From NCBI GenBank assembly GCA_905215755.1, contig CAJMRE010000006.1, positions 1 to 64,000 on the forward strand: DNA of 64,000 bases. The letters run 5' to 3'. Both the position numbers and the translations under genes were made by a program. The notes under the pieces are model-generated. The model was not told the DNA's origin. It searched no databases and was given only the letters and a program-made list of their open reading frames with translations. The DNA is from an uncultured bacterium. GTDB taxonomy: Bacteria; Actinomycetota; Coriobacteriia; Coriobacteriales; Coriobacteriaceae. This document shows, piece by piece, positions 57,155 through 64,000 of this stretch (the first letter of the stretch is position 1; each line of letters starts with the position of its first letter).

Positions 57155-57492
57155 CGTGCTTCCTCCTGCTTTTTGATCTGCGCTTCCATGCGTTCGAGCT
57201 TGCCGGTCATGGTGTCGGTAAATCCGGGTCGAATATCGGCTTTGAGCACGACTTCGGTGCGGATGCCCTTGCTCGCCAACACAAAGGTTGCGTCGCGCAC
57301 GACCTGCATGACCTCGTCCCAGTCGCCCTCGATCTCGGTGAACATGGAGGTGGTGCGGTTGGGCAGGCCGCTCTCGCGAATGACACGCACGACCTCGGCG
57401 ACCTCGGCGGATAGCTCATCGCCGGTGCCGCACGGGGCGATGGCCACGGCGACGAGCGTGTTCATGCCGGCATTGGTTGCGGGCTCGGACAT
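57151..57492 (-). CDS. Thiamine-binding protein (MTH1187/YkoF-like, DUF77)
   Basis: A 113-residue protein of the thiamine_BP family: VAVAIAPCGTGDELSAEVAE, then SGLPNRTTSMFTEIEGDWDE and FVLASKGIRTEVVLKADIRP. These ferredoxin-like folds bind the hydroxymethylpyrimidine part of thiamine and may carry thiamine precursors; no enzyme activity is known. It lies between thiM and thiE, with a 3-base gap after thiM and a 4-base overlap with thiE. GAGGAGG at the thiM end serves as its ribosome site. Confidence 0.85.
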   Translation of the reverse strand: MSEPATNAGMNTLVAVAIAPCGTGDELSAEVAEVVRVIRESGLPNRTTSMFTEIEGDWDEVMQVVRDATFVLASKGIRTEVVLKADIRPGFTDTMTGKLERMEAQIKKQEEAR

Positions 57493-57495
57493 GGC

Positions 57496-58335
57496 CTATG
57501 CCTCCTCGAGCTCGAGTCGGTTATCGGCGATGTCTTGGGCGGTTGCGCGGTAGAGCTCGTCGATAAAGGCGACCTTAAAGCTTGCCGGGGCGTCGGCGAC
57601 AGCGGCGGCACGCGTGCCGGCCACGTTGTAGACGGCGGTGCCGCAGACGGCTGCCGTAAACGGGTCGGCGGCGCAGGCGTACACGGCCAGCACGCCGCCC
57701 TGCGAGCAGCCGCAGCCGGTGATCTTGGACATGAGCGGGCTGCCGCCGTGAGACTTGGCCACCGTCGTGCCGTCGGTGATCAGGTCGACTTCGCCCGAGA
57801 CCACAACGGCGCCACCGGTGTGGCGAGCGAGCGCCACGGCGGCACCACGGGCGGCGTCGACCGTGTCGGTGGTATCGACACCGCGCACGCGGCTCAGATC
57901 GGCCGCCTCGCCCTCAAGACCCCACAGGCCGGCGAGCGCGATAATCTCGGAGGCGTTGCCGCGCACGATGGCGGGCTTGTACTGCTTGAGCTCGTTGACC
58001 AGCTGGGTGCGCAGGCTACCGATACCCAGGCCCACCGGATCGAGCACCCAGGGCTTACCGGCGTCGTGTGCCGCCTTGGCCGCGCGGGGAATCGTTTGCT
58101 CGTAAATGGGGAAGAGCGTGCCCATGTTGAGATAGATGGCGCCGCCGCCGGCAACGAGTGCCTCGCCCTCGTCGGGCAGATAGACCATGGCGGCCGATCC
58201 GCCCACGGCGAGCTGCGCGTTGGCGACAAAGTCGATCGTCACCGTGTTGGTGATGGAACCGGCCATCGGATTGGTAGCGCGAATCTCCTCCACGGCCTTG
58301 ACCATATGTTGCTTAAGCTGTTCCGAATCAATCAC
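57496..58335 (-). CDS. thiM: Hydroxyethylthiazole kinase
   Basis: ThiM phosphorylates the thiazole salvage intermediate for thiamine. The 279-residue ribokinase-like fold has ITNTVTIDFVANAQLAVGGS (substrate pocket), VLDPVGLGIGSLRTQL, VRGNASEI and SKITGCGCSQGG in the anion-hole segment (many ThiM proteins have G-T-G-C-M there). The start is a GTG at 58335 with AAGGAGG eight bases upstream. It opens the thiM-DUF77-thiE operon behind a TPP riboswitch and intrinsic terminator. Confidence 0.9.
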   Translation of the reverse strand: MIDSEQLKQHMVKAVEEIRATNPMAGSITNTVTIDFVANAQLAVGGSAAMVYLPDEGEALVAGGGAIYLNMGTLFPIYEQTIPRAAKAAHDAGKPWVLDPVGLGIGSLRTQLVNELKQYKPAIVRGNASEIIALAGLWGLEGEAADLSRVRGVDTTDTVDAARGAAVALARHTGGAVVVSGEVDLITDGTTVAKSHGGSPLMSKITGCGCSQGGVLAVYACAADPFTAAVCGTAVYNVAGTRAAAVADAPASFKVAFIDELYRATAQDIADNRLELEEA

Positions 58336-58357
58336 TGCACATGCCTCCTTGGCATAG

Positions 58358-58388
58358 AAAAGGGGCGCTGTGCATAGACAGCGCCCCT
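58358..58388 (-). terminator. Riboswitch expression-platform terminator
   Basis: On the minus strand AGGGGCGCTGT and ACAGCGCCCCT form an 11-bp stem with a CTATGC-type loop, followed by TTTC, between the riboswitch and thiM. It should halt transcription when TPP is bound. Confidence 0.8.
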
Positions 58389-58396
58389 GTAAAGGC

Positions 58397-58492
58397 GGCA
58401 TGCTCCCTACGCCAGCATTAACTGACAGGTTCAAAGGATTGGGCCCATTGCCCTCTCAGCCTTGTGGTTTGCACCGCCGGCACTCCCGCATC
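58397..58492 (-). promoter_or_regulatory. TPP riboswitch
   Basis: On the minus strand the leader contains the conserved thi-box elements in order: GCGGGAGTGCC, ACCACAAGGCTGAGAGGG (CUGAGA box), CCTTTGAACCTGTCAGTTAAT and GCTGGCGTAGGGAGCATGCC. These match the pyrimidine-sensing and pyrophosphate-sensing helices of the TPP aptamer. It controls thiM-DUF77-thiE through the downstream terminator. TATAGG near 58505 may be part of the promoter. Confidence 0.95.
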
Positions 58493-58518
58493 GAATCTGT
58501 TGTTCCCTATACTAGCGC

Positions 58519-58620
58519 ACCTGCCAAAAAGGGACAGGTTTATTTTGGCAGGTAACAACTGGGACTTTGCGTTTTCCCAGATGAAACCTGCCGAAATAAA
58601 CCTGTCCCTTTTTGGCAGGT
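58519..58620. repeat. Paired GGGAC-core elements facing each other, CTGCCAAAA type
   Basis: Two 35-base units (58519-58553 and 58586-58620) are inverted relative to each other with 34 of 35 bases matching. Each unit is itself a quasi-palindrome (ACCTGCCAAAA...TTTTGGCAGGT). A third copy lies at 42367. The 32-base spacer has its own short pair CTGGGA/TCCCAG. Confidence 0.85.
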
Positions 58621-58660
58621 CGGTACAATAGATGGGATTAAGAATGACCGAGGGGACCTT

Positions 58661-59569
58661 ATGATCAAACTTGTGCTGACCGATATGGACGATACACTGA
58701 TTCCAGCCGGGCATGACGGCGCCAGCGACTACGCCATTGAGGGTATTCATGCCATGCAGGCGGCGGGTTTGCACTTTGGGCCGGTTTCGGGTCGTCAGCC
58801 GTCCGCGATGGGCTGGATGTTCCGCAATCGCTCCGAGTGCTTCTCGACCGGTGCGTTTTGCAACGGCCAGGTGATGTTTGTCGATGGCGAAGTAGTCGCT
58901 TCGCGCGCAATCGATAACGATGTCCTTATGCGCTTAGCCGATTATTTTGAACAGGAGACCGACGATACGTATTTGAAGGTCTACCGTCTGGGTGATGACT
59001 TTTGGAATAACGATGCCTATTGCGTGACAAGCGATCCCGAGCGTGTGCGTCGCGCCATGAAGTCAGGCGGCAACGCGTGGCTCAAGGGCGAAGAGGCTCC
59101 CTGTCGTCCTGTCGTTGACGATGCCCCGGTATACAAGGCGAATATCTGGAGTGCCCGTTCGCGCGAGGAGCTCGCCGAGCTGCGCGAGCGTGTTGCCGCT
59201 GAGGTGCCGGAGCTCTCACTCGTGTTTCCCAACAACCGCGTGCGCCTGTTCGACGTTCTTCCGACCGGCTGGGACAAGGGCTGCGCTGCGCTGGAGCTGG
59301 CGCGCGCTTTGGGCCTGACGCCCGACGAGGTGGCCGTATTTGGCGATTCCGATAACGATTTGCCCATGATCGATGCCGTTCCTAACTCCGTTGCAGTCGC
59401 CAATGCCAACGAGGCCGTCACGGCTGCCGCACGCTGGCATATTGGCGCTGCGGCAGATGATGCGGTTGCCGGGGCTCTGCATCAGATTGCCGCCTGCGCC
59501 GCGACGGGGGAGATGCCGTCGTTTATGAGCCAAATGGACACGGCGGGTTTTGACGTCACGAACGTCTAG
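58661..59569 (+). CDS. HAD-superfamily Cof-type phosphatase
   Basis: A 302-residue HAD hydrolase of the Cof/YbjI type. It has motif 1 LTDMDDTLIPAG (nucleophile Asp about 8), motif 2 in GPVSGRQPS, a C2 cap in the middle, Lys in GWDKGCAA (about 207) and motif 4 FGDSDNDLPMID. All four motifs are intact. Such enzymes dephosphorylate sugar phosphates, nucleotides or FMN-type substrates; specificity cannot be read here. ATG 58661 follows AGGGG. The LysR gene starts ten bases after this stop. Confidence 0.88.
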   Translation: MIKLVLTDMDDTLIPAGHDGASDYAIEGIHAMQAAGLHFGPVSGRQPSAMGWMFRNRSECFSTGAFCNGQVMFVDGEVVASRAIDNDVLMRLADYFEQETDDTYLKVYRLGDDFWNNDAYCVTSDPERVRRAMKSGGNAWLKGEEAPCRPVVDDAPVYKANIWSARSREELAELRERVAAEVPELSLVFPNNRVRLFDVLPTGWDKGCAALELARALGLTPDEVAVFGDSDNDLPMIDAVPNSVAVANANEAVTAAARWHIGAAADDAVAGALHQIAACAATGEMPSFMSQMDTAGFDVTNV

Positions 59570-59579
59570 GGAGAAAGCC

Positions 59580-60476
59580 ATGAAGCTCCAGCAACTCAGA
59601 TATGTCGTCAAAGTTGCCGAATGCGGCAGCATCACCGAGGCCTCGCGCCGGCTCTTTGTGTCGCAGCCTTCGATTACCGCGTCGATCCGCGATCTCGAAA
59701 ACGAGATGGGTGTGCATATCTTTGAGCGCACCAACAAGGGTGTCATTGTGTCCGAGGAGGGCGAGACCTTCTTGGGGTACGCGCGCCAGGTGCTCGACCA
59801 GGCCGACCTGCTCGAGGGCAAGTACAAAGGTACGTCCGAGCAGGTGCCGCACTTTAGTGTGAGCTGCCAGCATTATTCCTTTGCCGTTAATGCGTTTGTC
59901 GATGTGATCCGCGAGTTCGATGCCGCGCGCTACGACTTTACCCTGCGCGAGGAGCAGACCCACGAGATTATCGAGGATGTCGCGCATATGAAAAGCGAGC
60001 TGGGCATCCTGTATCTGTCGGAGCACAATCGCGAGGTCATCGAGCGCATGCTGGTGGCCAACGAGCTCGTGTTCGAAGGGCTCTTCTGCGCCACGCCGCA
60101 TGTCTTCGTCTGCGCCGACCATCCGCTGGCGGGCCGCTCCAGCGTGACGCTCGAGGATCTGGAAGACTACCCGTTCCTGTCCTACGAGCAGGGCAGCTAT
60201 AACTCGTTTTATTATTCCGAGGAGCTGACCTCGACCTTTGAGCGTCGCAAGAATATCCGCGTGCGTGACCGTGCGACGCTGTTCAATTTGGCCATGGGCC
60301 TCAACGGCTACACGGTATGCTCGGGCGTGATCAGCCACGAGCTCAACGGCCCCGGCATTATCTCGATTCCGCTCGACGTGGACGAGTACATGGAGATCGG
60401 CATTATTACGCGCAAGAACACGACGCTCACGCGCTACGGTCGGGCCTATATCGACGCGATTCGTCAGCATATCTAG
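59580..60476 (+). CDS. LysR-family regulator (CysB-like)
   Basis: A 298-residue regulator with winged helix (residues ~1-60: LRYVVKVAECGSITEASRRL, then VSQPSITASIRDLE) and an inducer-binding domain. It resembles CysL/CysB-like or MetR-type regulators of sulfur metabolism; the cobalamin-independent methionine-synthase-like gene 156 bases downstream supports a sulfur or methyl role, by inference. GGGAGAAA precedes the ATG at 59580. An inverted repeat at 60523-60545 is a possible binding site. Confidence 0.87.
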   Translation: MKLQQLRYVVKVAECGSITEASRRLFVSQPSITASIRDLENEMGVHIFERTNKGVIVSEEGETFLGYARQVLDQADLLEGKYKGTSEQVPHFSVSCQHYSFAVNAFVDVIREFDAARYDFTLREEQTHEIIEDVAHMKSELGILYLSEHNREVIERMLVANELVFEGLFCATPHVFVCADHPLAGRSSVTLEDLEDYPFLSYEQGSYNSFYYSEELTSTFERRKNIRVRDRATLFNLAMGLNGYTVCSGVISHELNGPGIISIPLDVDEYMEIGIITRKNTTLTRYGRAYIDAIRQHI

Positions 60477-60522
60477 GCTGCTGTGCTCCGCACGGTTCAA
60501 GTCTCTTTATGACAGTCCAGAC

Positions 60523-60545
60523 TGATATAGGAAGCATCTATATCA
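60523..60545 (+). promoter_or_regulatory. Operator-like inverted repeat ahead of the MetE-like gene
   Basis: TGATATAG and CTATATCA are perfect 8-base arms with a 7-base spacer. The spacing T-N11-A-like shape and position between the LysR gene and its neighbour suggest a LysR box. Confidence 0.5.
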
Positions 60546-60631
60546 AACTGTTATAAACGTATATTTTACGATGGCCATATGAGCGCTCATACTCTGTCCC
60601 AGTAAAGCAACCAATGCAAAGGGAGATATCT

Positions 60632-61765
60632 ATGAGCACTTCGATTCAACCGAACGCGCCGTTTCGCGCCGATATCGTCGGCAGTTTTCTTCGTCCGCAG
60701 GCTGTAAAGGATGCCCGTGCCGCCTATGTCGCGGGTAAACTTGACGCTTCCGGCCTTAAGGCCGTCGAGGACGATGCTATTCGCGATTTGGTGGCAAAGC
60801 AGAAGGCCGCCGGCCTGCAGGTCATCACCGATGGCGAGTTTCGCCGCAGCTACTGGCACCTCGATTTTATGTGGGGGCTGAACGGCGTCGAGCGTCGCAC
60901 CTCGCGTACGGGATATATGTTCCACGACGAGGAGACCACGGCCGATACCGCCGTGGTGACTGGCTCCATCAGCGGCGAGAACCACCCCTTCGTCGAGCAC
61001 TTTAAGTTTGTCAAGGCACTTGAGGGCGAGGACCACGTTGCACGCCAGACCATCCCGGCGCCTATCCAGACGTTCTCTGAGGTCACGCTCGACCGCTGCG
61101 ATGGCCAGCAGGAGAGCCTGCGCGCTGTCTATAAGACCGATGAGGAACTTGCCGACGCCATCGCAGCCGCTTATCGTACGGTGATCGCCGACCTGTACGC
61201 TGCAGGCTGCCGCAACATCCAGTTTGATGACTGCACCTGGGGCATCTATTGCGATACCGACTTTGTGTCCAAGACCGGCATGAGCCCGGTTGATCTGCAA
61301 AAGGTGAGTGAGCTGGGCGTGGCGCTCAACAACGCCGCTATCGAGGGCAAGCCCGACGACCTGGTCATTAACACGCATGTGTGCCGCGGTAACTACCACT
61401 CTACCTATGCCTTCGAGGGTGGCTATGACCCCATCGCGCCATACCTGTTCGCAAACGAGGATGTTGACGCATTTTACCTGGAGTTCGATACGCCGCGCGC
61501 CGGCGGTTTTGAGCCGTTGAGGTACGTTGCCCCTGGCAAGAAGGTCGTGTTGGGCCTGGTGACCACCAAGGCCGCTGAGCTTGAGGACGAGGATGCCATC
61601 GTCGAGCGTATTCACGAGGCTGCAAAGTATGTTCCGCTCGAGAACCTGTATCTGTCTCCGCAGTGCGGCTTTGCCAGCTGCGAGATTGGCAACAAGCTGA
61701 CCGAGGACGAGCAATGGGCAAAGATCGCGCTGGTCAAGCGTATTGCCGAGCGCGTTTGGAAATAG
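60632..61765 (+). CDS. MetE C-terminal-like methyltransferase (YxjG/YxjH type)
   Basis: A 377-residue TIM barrel matching the catalytic half of cobalamin-independent methionine synthase. Landmarks are RADIVGSFLRPQAV at the N-terminus, ITDGEFRRSYWHLDF, zinc-ligand region INTHVCRGNY (His/Cys about 250), FDTPRAGGFEPL and LSPQCGFASCE (Cys about 345). Stand-alone forms (YxjG/YxjH) methylate homocysteine or related thiols, probably from a methyl donor other than long-chain folate; the donor is unknown. GGGAG precedes the ATG at 60632. The upstream LysR gene is a likely regulator. Confidence 0.87.
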   Translation: MSTSIQPNAPFRADIVGSFLRPQAVKDARAAYVAGKLDASGLKAVEDDAIRDLVAKQKAAGLQVITDGEFRRSYWHLDFMWGLNGVERRTSRTGYMFHDEETTADTAVVTGSISGENHPFVEHFKFVKALEGEDHVARQTIPAPIQTFSEVTLDRCDGQQESLRAVYKTDEELADAIAAAYRTVIADLYAAGCRNIQFDDCTWGIYCDTDFVSKTGMSPVDLQKVSELGVALNNAAIEGKPDDLVINTHVCRGNYHSTYAFEGGYDPIAPYLFANEDVDAFYLEFDTPRAGGFEPLRYVAPGKKVVLGLVTTKAAELEDEDAIVERIHEAAKYVPLENLYLSPQCGFASCEIGNKLTEDEQWAKIALVKRIAERVWK

Positions 61766-61888
61766 CGGTAACGTTCGCAGGTGACGGCGCGTGCGAGACA
61801 TGGCGCATCGCGTACAATGGTTCGGATCGTATCGTTCGGGCAGGTAATCCGCTATGCTCGAGCGCCCTTCCATTTTGAAAGGACTCTC

Positions 61889-63223
61889 ATGTCCCAGTCC
61901 TCGACGCCCGCCGCCAGCGATGCCATCTACGACGCATCGTCGCTCGGCCGCCCGCGCATGTTTTTGCTCGGTCTGCAGCACCTGTTTGCCATGTTTGGCG
62001 CCACCGTGCTGGTGCCCGTGCTCACCGGTCTCTCGGTTTCGGCAACGCTTTTGTTTGCCGGTTTGGGCACGCTGCTGTTCCACTTCCTGTCGCGCGGTAA
62101 GGTGCCGGCATTTTTGGGCTCATCGTTTGCCTTTATTGCCGGTTATGCCGCAATCGCGCCCAACGGCGAGACCGAGCTTTTGCCCTACGCTTGTCTGGGC
62201 GTTGCTTGCGCCGGCCTGCTTTATCCGGTGCTTGCGGCGCTCTTCCGCGCCTTTGGCGCCAAGCGTGTCATGCGTTTCTTCCCGCCGGTGGTGACTGGCC
62301 CCATCGTCATTTCGATCGGTCTGATCCTGGCGAGCTCCGCTATTGCTAACTGCCAGACCAACTGGCTTGTGGCTGTCATTGGCGTTGCCGTTATCGTCAT
62401 CTGCAACATCTGGGGCCGTGGCATGGTCAAGATCGTGCCGATTTTGCTGGGCGTTGTGGTGAGCTATGCCGTTGCGGCTGCGCTCGGCGAGGTTGATTTC
62501 TCGGGCGTTGCCGCCGCTCCGTGGGTCGGTCTGCCCATCGTGTGGGACAACACCGTGTTTGCACTCTTTGGGCCGCAGTTCGATAACGGTCTTGCCACGA
62601 CGGCCATCATCACCATCATGCCGCTGGCCTTCGCGACCATGATCGAGCATATCGGCGATATCTCTGCTATCGGTTCGACTTGCGAGCGCAACTACATTGC
62701 CGATCCCGGTCTGCATCGCACGCTGCTCGGCGACGGCCTTGCCACGATTCTGGCTTCGCTCTTTGGCGCTCCGGCCAACACTACGTATGGCGAGAACACC
62801 GGCGTGCTCGCCCTGACGCGCGTGTTCGACCCGCGCGTAATTCGAATTGCCGCGTGTTGCGCCATCGTGCTTTCGTTCTGCCCCAAGTTCGCCGCGGTCA
62901 TCGCCGCCATGCCGGCATGCGTTATCGGCGGTGTGTCGCTCGTGCTCTACGGCATGATCAGCGCTGTGGGCGTCCGCAACCTCATCGAGAACCAGGTCGA
63001 TTTCCAGAACAACCGCAACGTGCTGGTTGCCGCGCTGGTGCTCGTGCTTTCGCTCGGCATCGCGTACAGCACCGCCGGCGCCATCGTGTTGGAGCTGGGC
63101 GGCGTGACCATTTCGCTGTCCGGCATTGCCGTGGGCTCACTGGTGGGCATCGTGCTCAACGCCATCCTGCCGGGTAACGACTTTGAGTTTGATGTCTCCG
63201 AGCTTGAGGAGGCTGCTGAGTAG
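61889..63223 (+). CDS. uraA: Uracil-xanthine permease (NCS2 family)
   Basis: A 444-residue permease with about 14 membrane segments. NCS2 landmarks are LLGLQHLFAMFGATVLVP in the first helix, the substrate-binding stretch GSSFAFIAGYAAIAP, and FGAPANTTYGENTGVLALTR with a conserved Glu near the binding helix. The E-N-T pattern favours uracil over xanthine, but this is a family-level inference. AAAGGA eight bases before ATG 61889 sets the start. TACAAT near 61812 is a candidate -10 box. A clear terminator follows. Confidence 0.9.
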   Translation: MSQSSTPAASDAIYDASSLGRPRMFLLGLQHLFAMFGATVLVPVLTGLSVSATLLFAGLGTLLFHFLSRGKVPAFLGSSFAFIAGYAAIAPNGETELLPYACLGVACAGLLYPVLAALFRAFGAKRVMRFFPPVVTGPIVISIGLILASSAIANCQTNWLVAVIGVAVIVICNIWGRGMVKIVPILLGVVVSYAVAAALGEVDFSGVAAAPWVGLPIVWDNTVFALFGPQFDNGLATTAIITIMPLAFATMIEHIGDISAIGSTCERNYIADPGLHRTLLGDGLATILASLFGAPANTTYGENTGVLALTRVFDPRVIRIAACCAIVLSFCPKFAAVIAAMPACVIGGVSLVLYGMISAVGVRNLIENQVDFQNNRNVLVAALVLVLSLGIAYSTAGAIVLELGGVTISLSGIAVGSLVGIVLNAILPGNDFEFDVSELEEAAE

Positions 63224-63248
63224 CAGCTGCGTTCAGCTAAAACAAGAT

Positions 63249-63287
63249 ATGGTGCCCATGCGTATATGCGTGTGGGCACCATTTTTA
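63249..63287 (+). terminator. Terminator of the permease gene
   Basis: ATGGTGCCCA pairs with TGGGCACCAT over 10 bp, with inner GCGTATATGCG extending the stem, followed by TTTTT. It lies at the convergent end with the esterase. Confidence 0.85.
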
Positions 63288-63950
63288 ATGCGTCAGTATC
63301 CAGTGGATGCCGCGGGCCATGCGTAAGTCGGTTTGGGCAAAGTGATTGCCGGGGTTGAGCTCCAGCGTTGTTGGAATGCCGCGCTCGACGAGCAACGCTT
63401 CCATCGCGCGTGTGTCGTCGAGTACATGCCGCATCATGCGGTTGGGCGTCTTGGTTTCCTTTTTGCCGAGTGACAGGTAGACGGCTTGCGGGCTGCCGGC
63501 AAAAGGGGCCGTGCTGGCACGGTCGACAAAGTCGGGAAACCATAGCGACCCCGATGCGCTCGCGGCGCGGTCAAAGGCGTCGGTTTGCCAGAGGGACCAG
63601 AGTGCGAAGAGGCCCGCGAGCGAGTAGCCGGCAATGCCGCGCCAGGTGGGCGGCTGAGGAAGCGACGACTCGACCTGGGGGATTATCTGATTCAGCAGCT
63701 CATCAAGAAAATCGGCAGCTTGGCCGCCGAAAGGCTCGGCATCGCGTACGGTCCCGTCGCATGCCCAGGGGCTCAGCTCGCGATTCCAATCGAGCCCGCC
63801 AATGGTGACGAGGGCGAAAGGCGGACAGTCGAGCTCTCGGCAACACTTATAAACCTCGCTGCCGTCGCCCACGACCACAGGAAGGTAGATGACAGGCGCG
63901 CTTTCCGTATGATTCGAATAAACGGTTATCTGCTTTTGATGCGCTTCCAT
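63285..63950 (-). CDS. Alpha/beta-hydrolase esterase
   Basis: A 221-residue hydrolase with nucleophile elbow GYSLAGLFALWSLW (Ser about 110, G-x-S-x-G variant GYSLAG) and a C-terminal catalytic His in NPGNHFAQTD (~206). The fold and the WNRELSPWACDGTVRDAEPF region resemble IroE/Fes-type esterases that act on acyl or siderophore esters, but no siderophore genes are present. A putative catalytic Asp is not certain. GGGAAG-type AGAAGCCC precedes the ATG. The gene's stop overlaps the terminator tail. Confidence 0.8.
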   Translation of the reverse strand: MEAHQKQITVYSNHTESAPVIYLPVVVGDGSEVYKCCRELDCPPFALVTIGGLDWNRELSPWACDGTVRDAEPFGGQAADFLDELLNQIIPQVESSLPQPPTWRGIAGYSLAGLFALWSLWQTDAFDRAASASGSLWFPDFVDRASTAPFAGSPQAVYLSLGKKETKTPNRMMRHVLDDTRAMEALLVERGIPTTLELNPGNHFAQTDLRMARGIHWILTH

Positions 63951-64000
63951 GACGGGCTTCTCTCAGTGTTGTGATATCGGCAGCCCCAATTGTCGCACGC

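Noticed and set aside
58519..58620. Terminator for the HAD gene's upstream neighbour
   Set aside because: Both flanking transcription units point away from it; it is better explained as paired dispersed repeats.
60587..62083. 498-codon minus-strand frame opposite the MetE-like gene
   Set aside because: Shadow frame; the plus-strand gene has all family motifs and a ribosome site.

Overview
The window is a 64 kb piece of a GC-rich chromosome. Gene content and style suggest a gut-type Coriobacteriia (Collinsella-like actinobacterium): dense short operons on both strands, strong AGGAGG-type ribosome sites, a CXXC mini-protein next to a membrane ferredoxin, an EFR1 ferredoxin, an agmatine deiminase island, and many palindromic intergenic elements. 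The genus is an inference. I see no rRNA, tRNA, CRISPR array, intact transposase or prophage.

Layout. 0-3 kb is an eroding, lower-GC stretch: a HAAS/DUF1700 gene, a truncated partner, a possible PspC stub, an orphan gene, and remnants of an AAA ATPase and an arginase. 3-7 kb holds a two-component system divergent from a redox operon (CXXC mini-protein, polyferredoxin, TlpA-like lipoprotein). 7-10.5 kb is one large ABC transporter with fused ATPase and permease. 10.5-16.6 kb is an agmatine island: two paralogous MFS carriers, a TetR regulator with repeated operator-like sites, agmatine deiminase and an unusual carbamoyltransferase. 16.6-19.2 kb is rich in repeats (183-bp foldback, a MITE-like element, a repeated 65-nt palindrome) and contains an orphan ribbon-helix-helix gene. 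19-33.5 kb carries glutaredoxin, an XRE-TipAS regulator, trmO, a MalY/PatB lyase, a flavin-binding protein, a large hybrid kinase, a K+ channel, a LOG protein, a ClC channel, a ferredoxin, a methyltransferase, an EamA carrier and a GntR-ABC operon. 33.5-45 kb carries prfC, a VUT transporter, an SDR enzyme, ung, an EamA/LysR pair, MATE, rlmA and rsmJ. 45-52 kb has a Tet(M)-like GTPase and a UvrA-like ATPase flanked by two related AAA ATPases. 52-64 kb has trmL, a CobW-type GTPase, flavodoxin and patatin genes, a TPP-riboswitch-controlled thiM-thiE operon, a LysR regulator beside a MetE-like methyltransferase, a uracil/xanthine permease and an esterase.

The clearest functional units are the thiamine salvage operon with its riboswitch and terminator, the agmatine island, and the membrane redox operon. 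The most striking non-genic signal is a set of palindromes sharing a GGGAC core with different flanks, several of which touch or supply stop codons.
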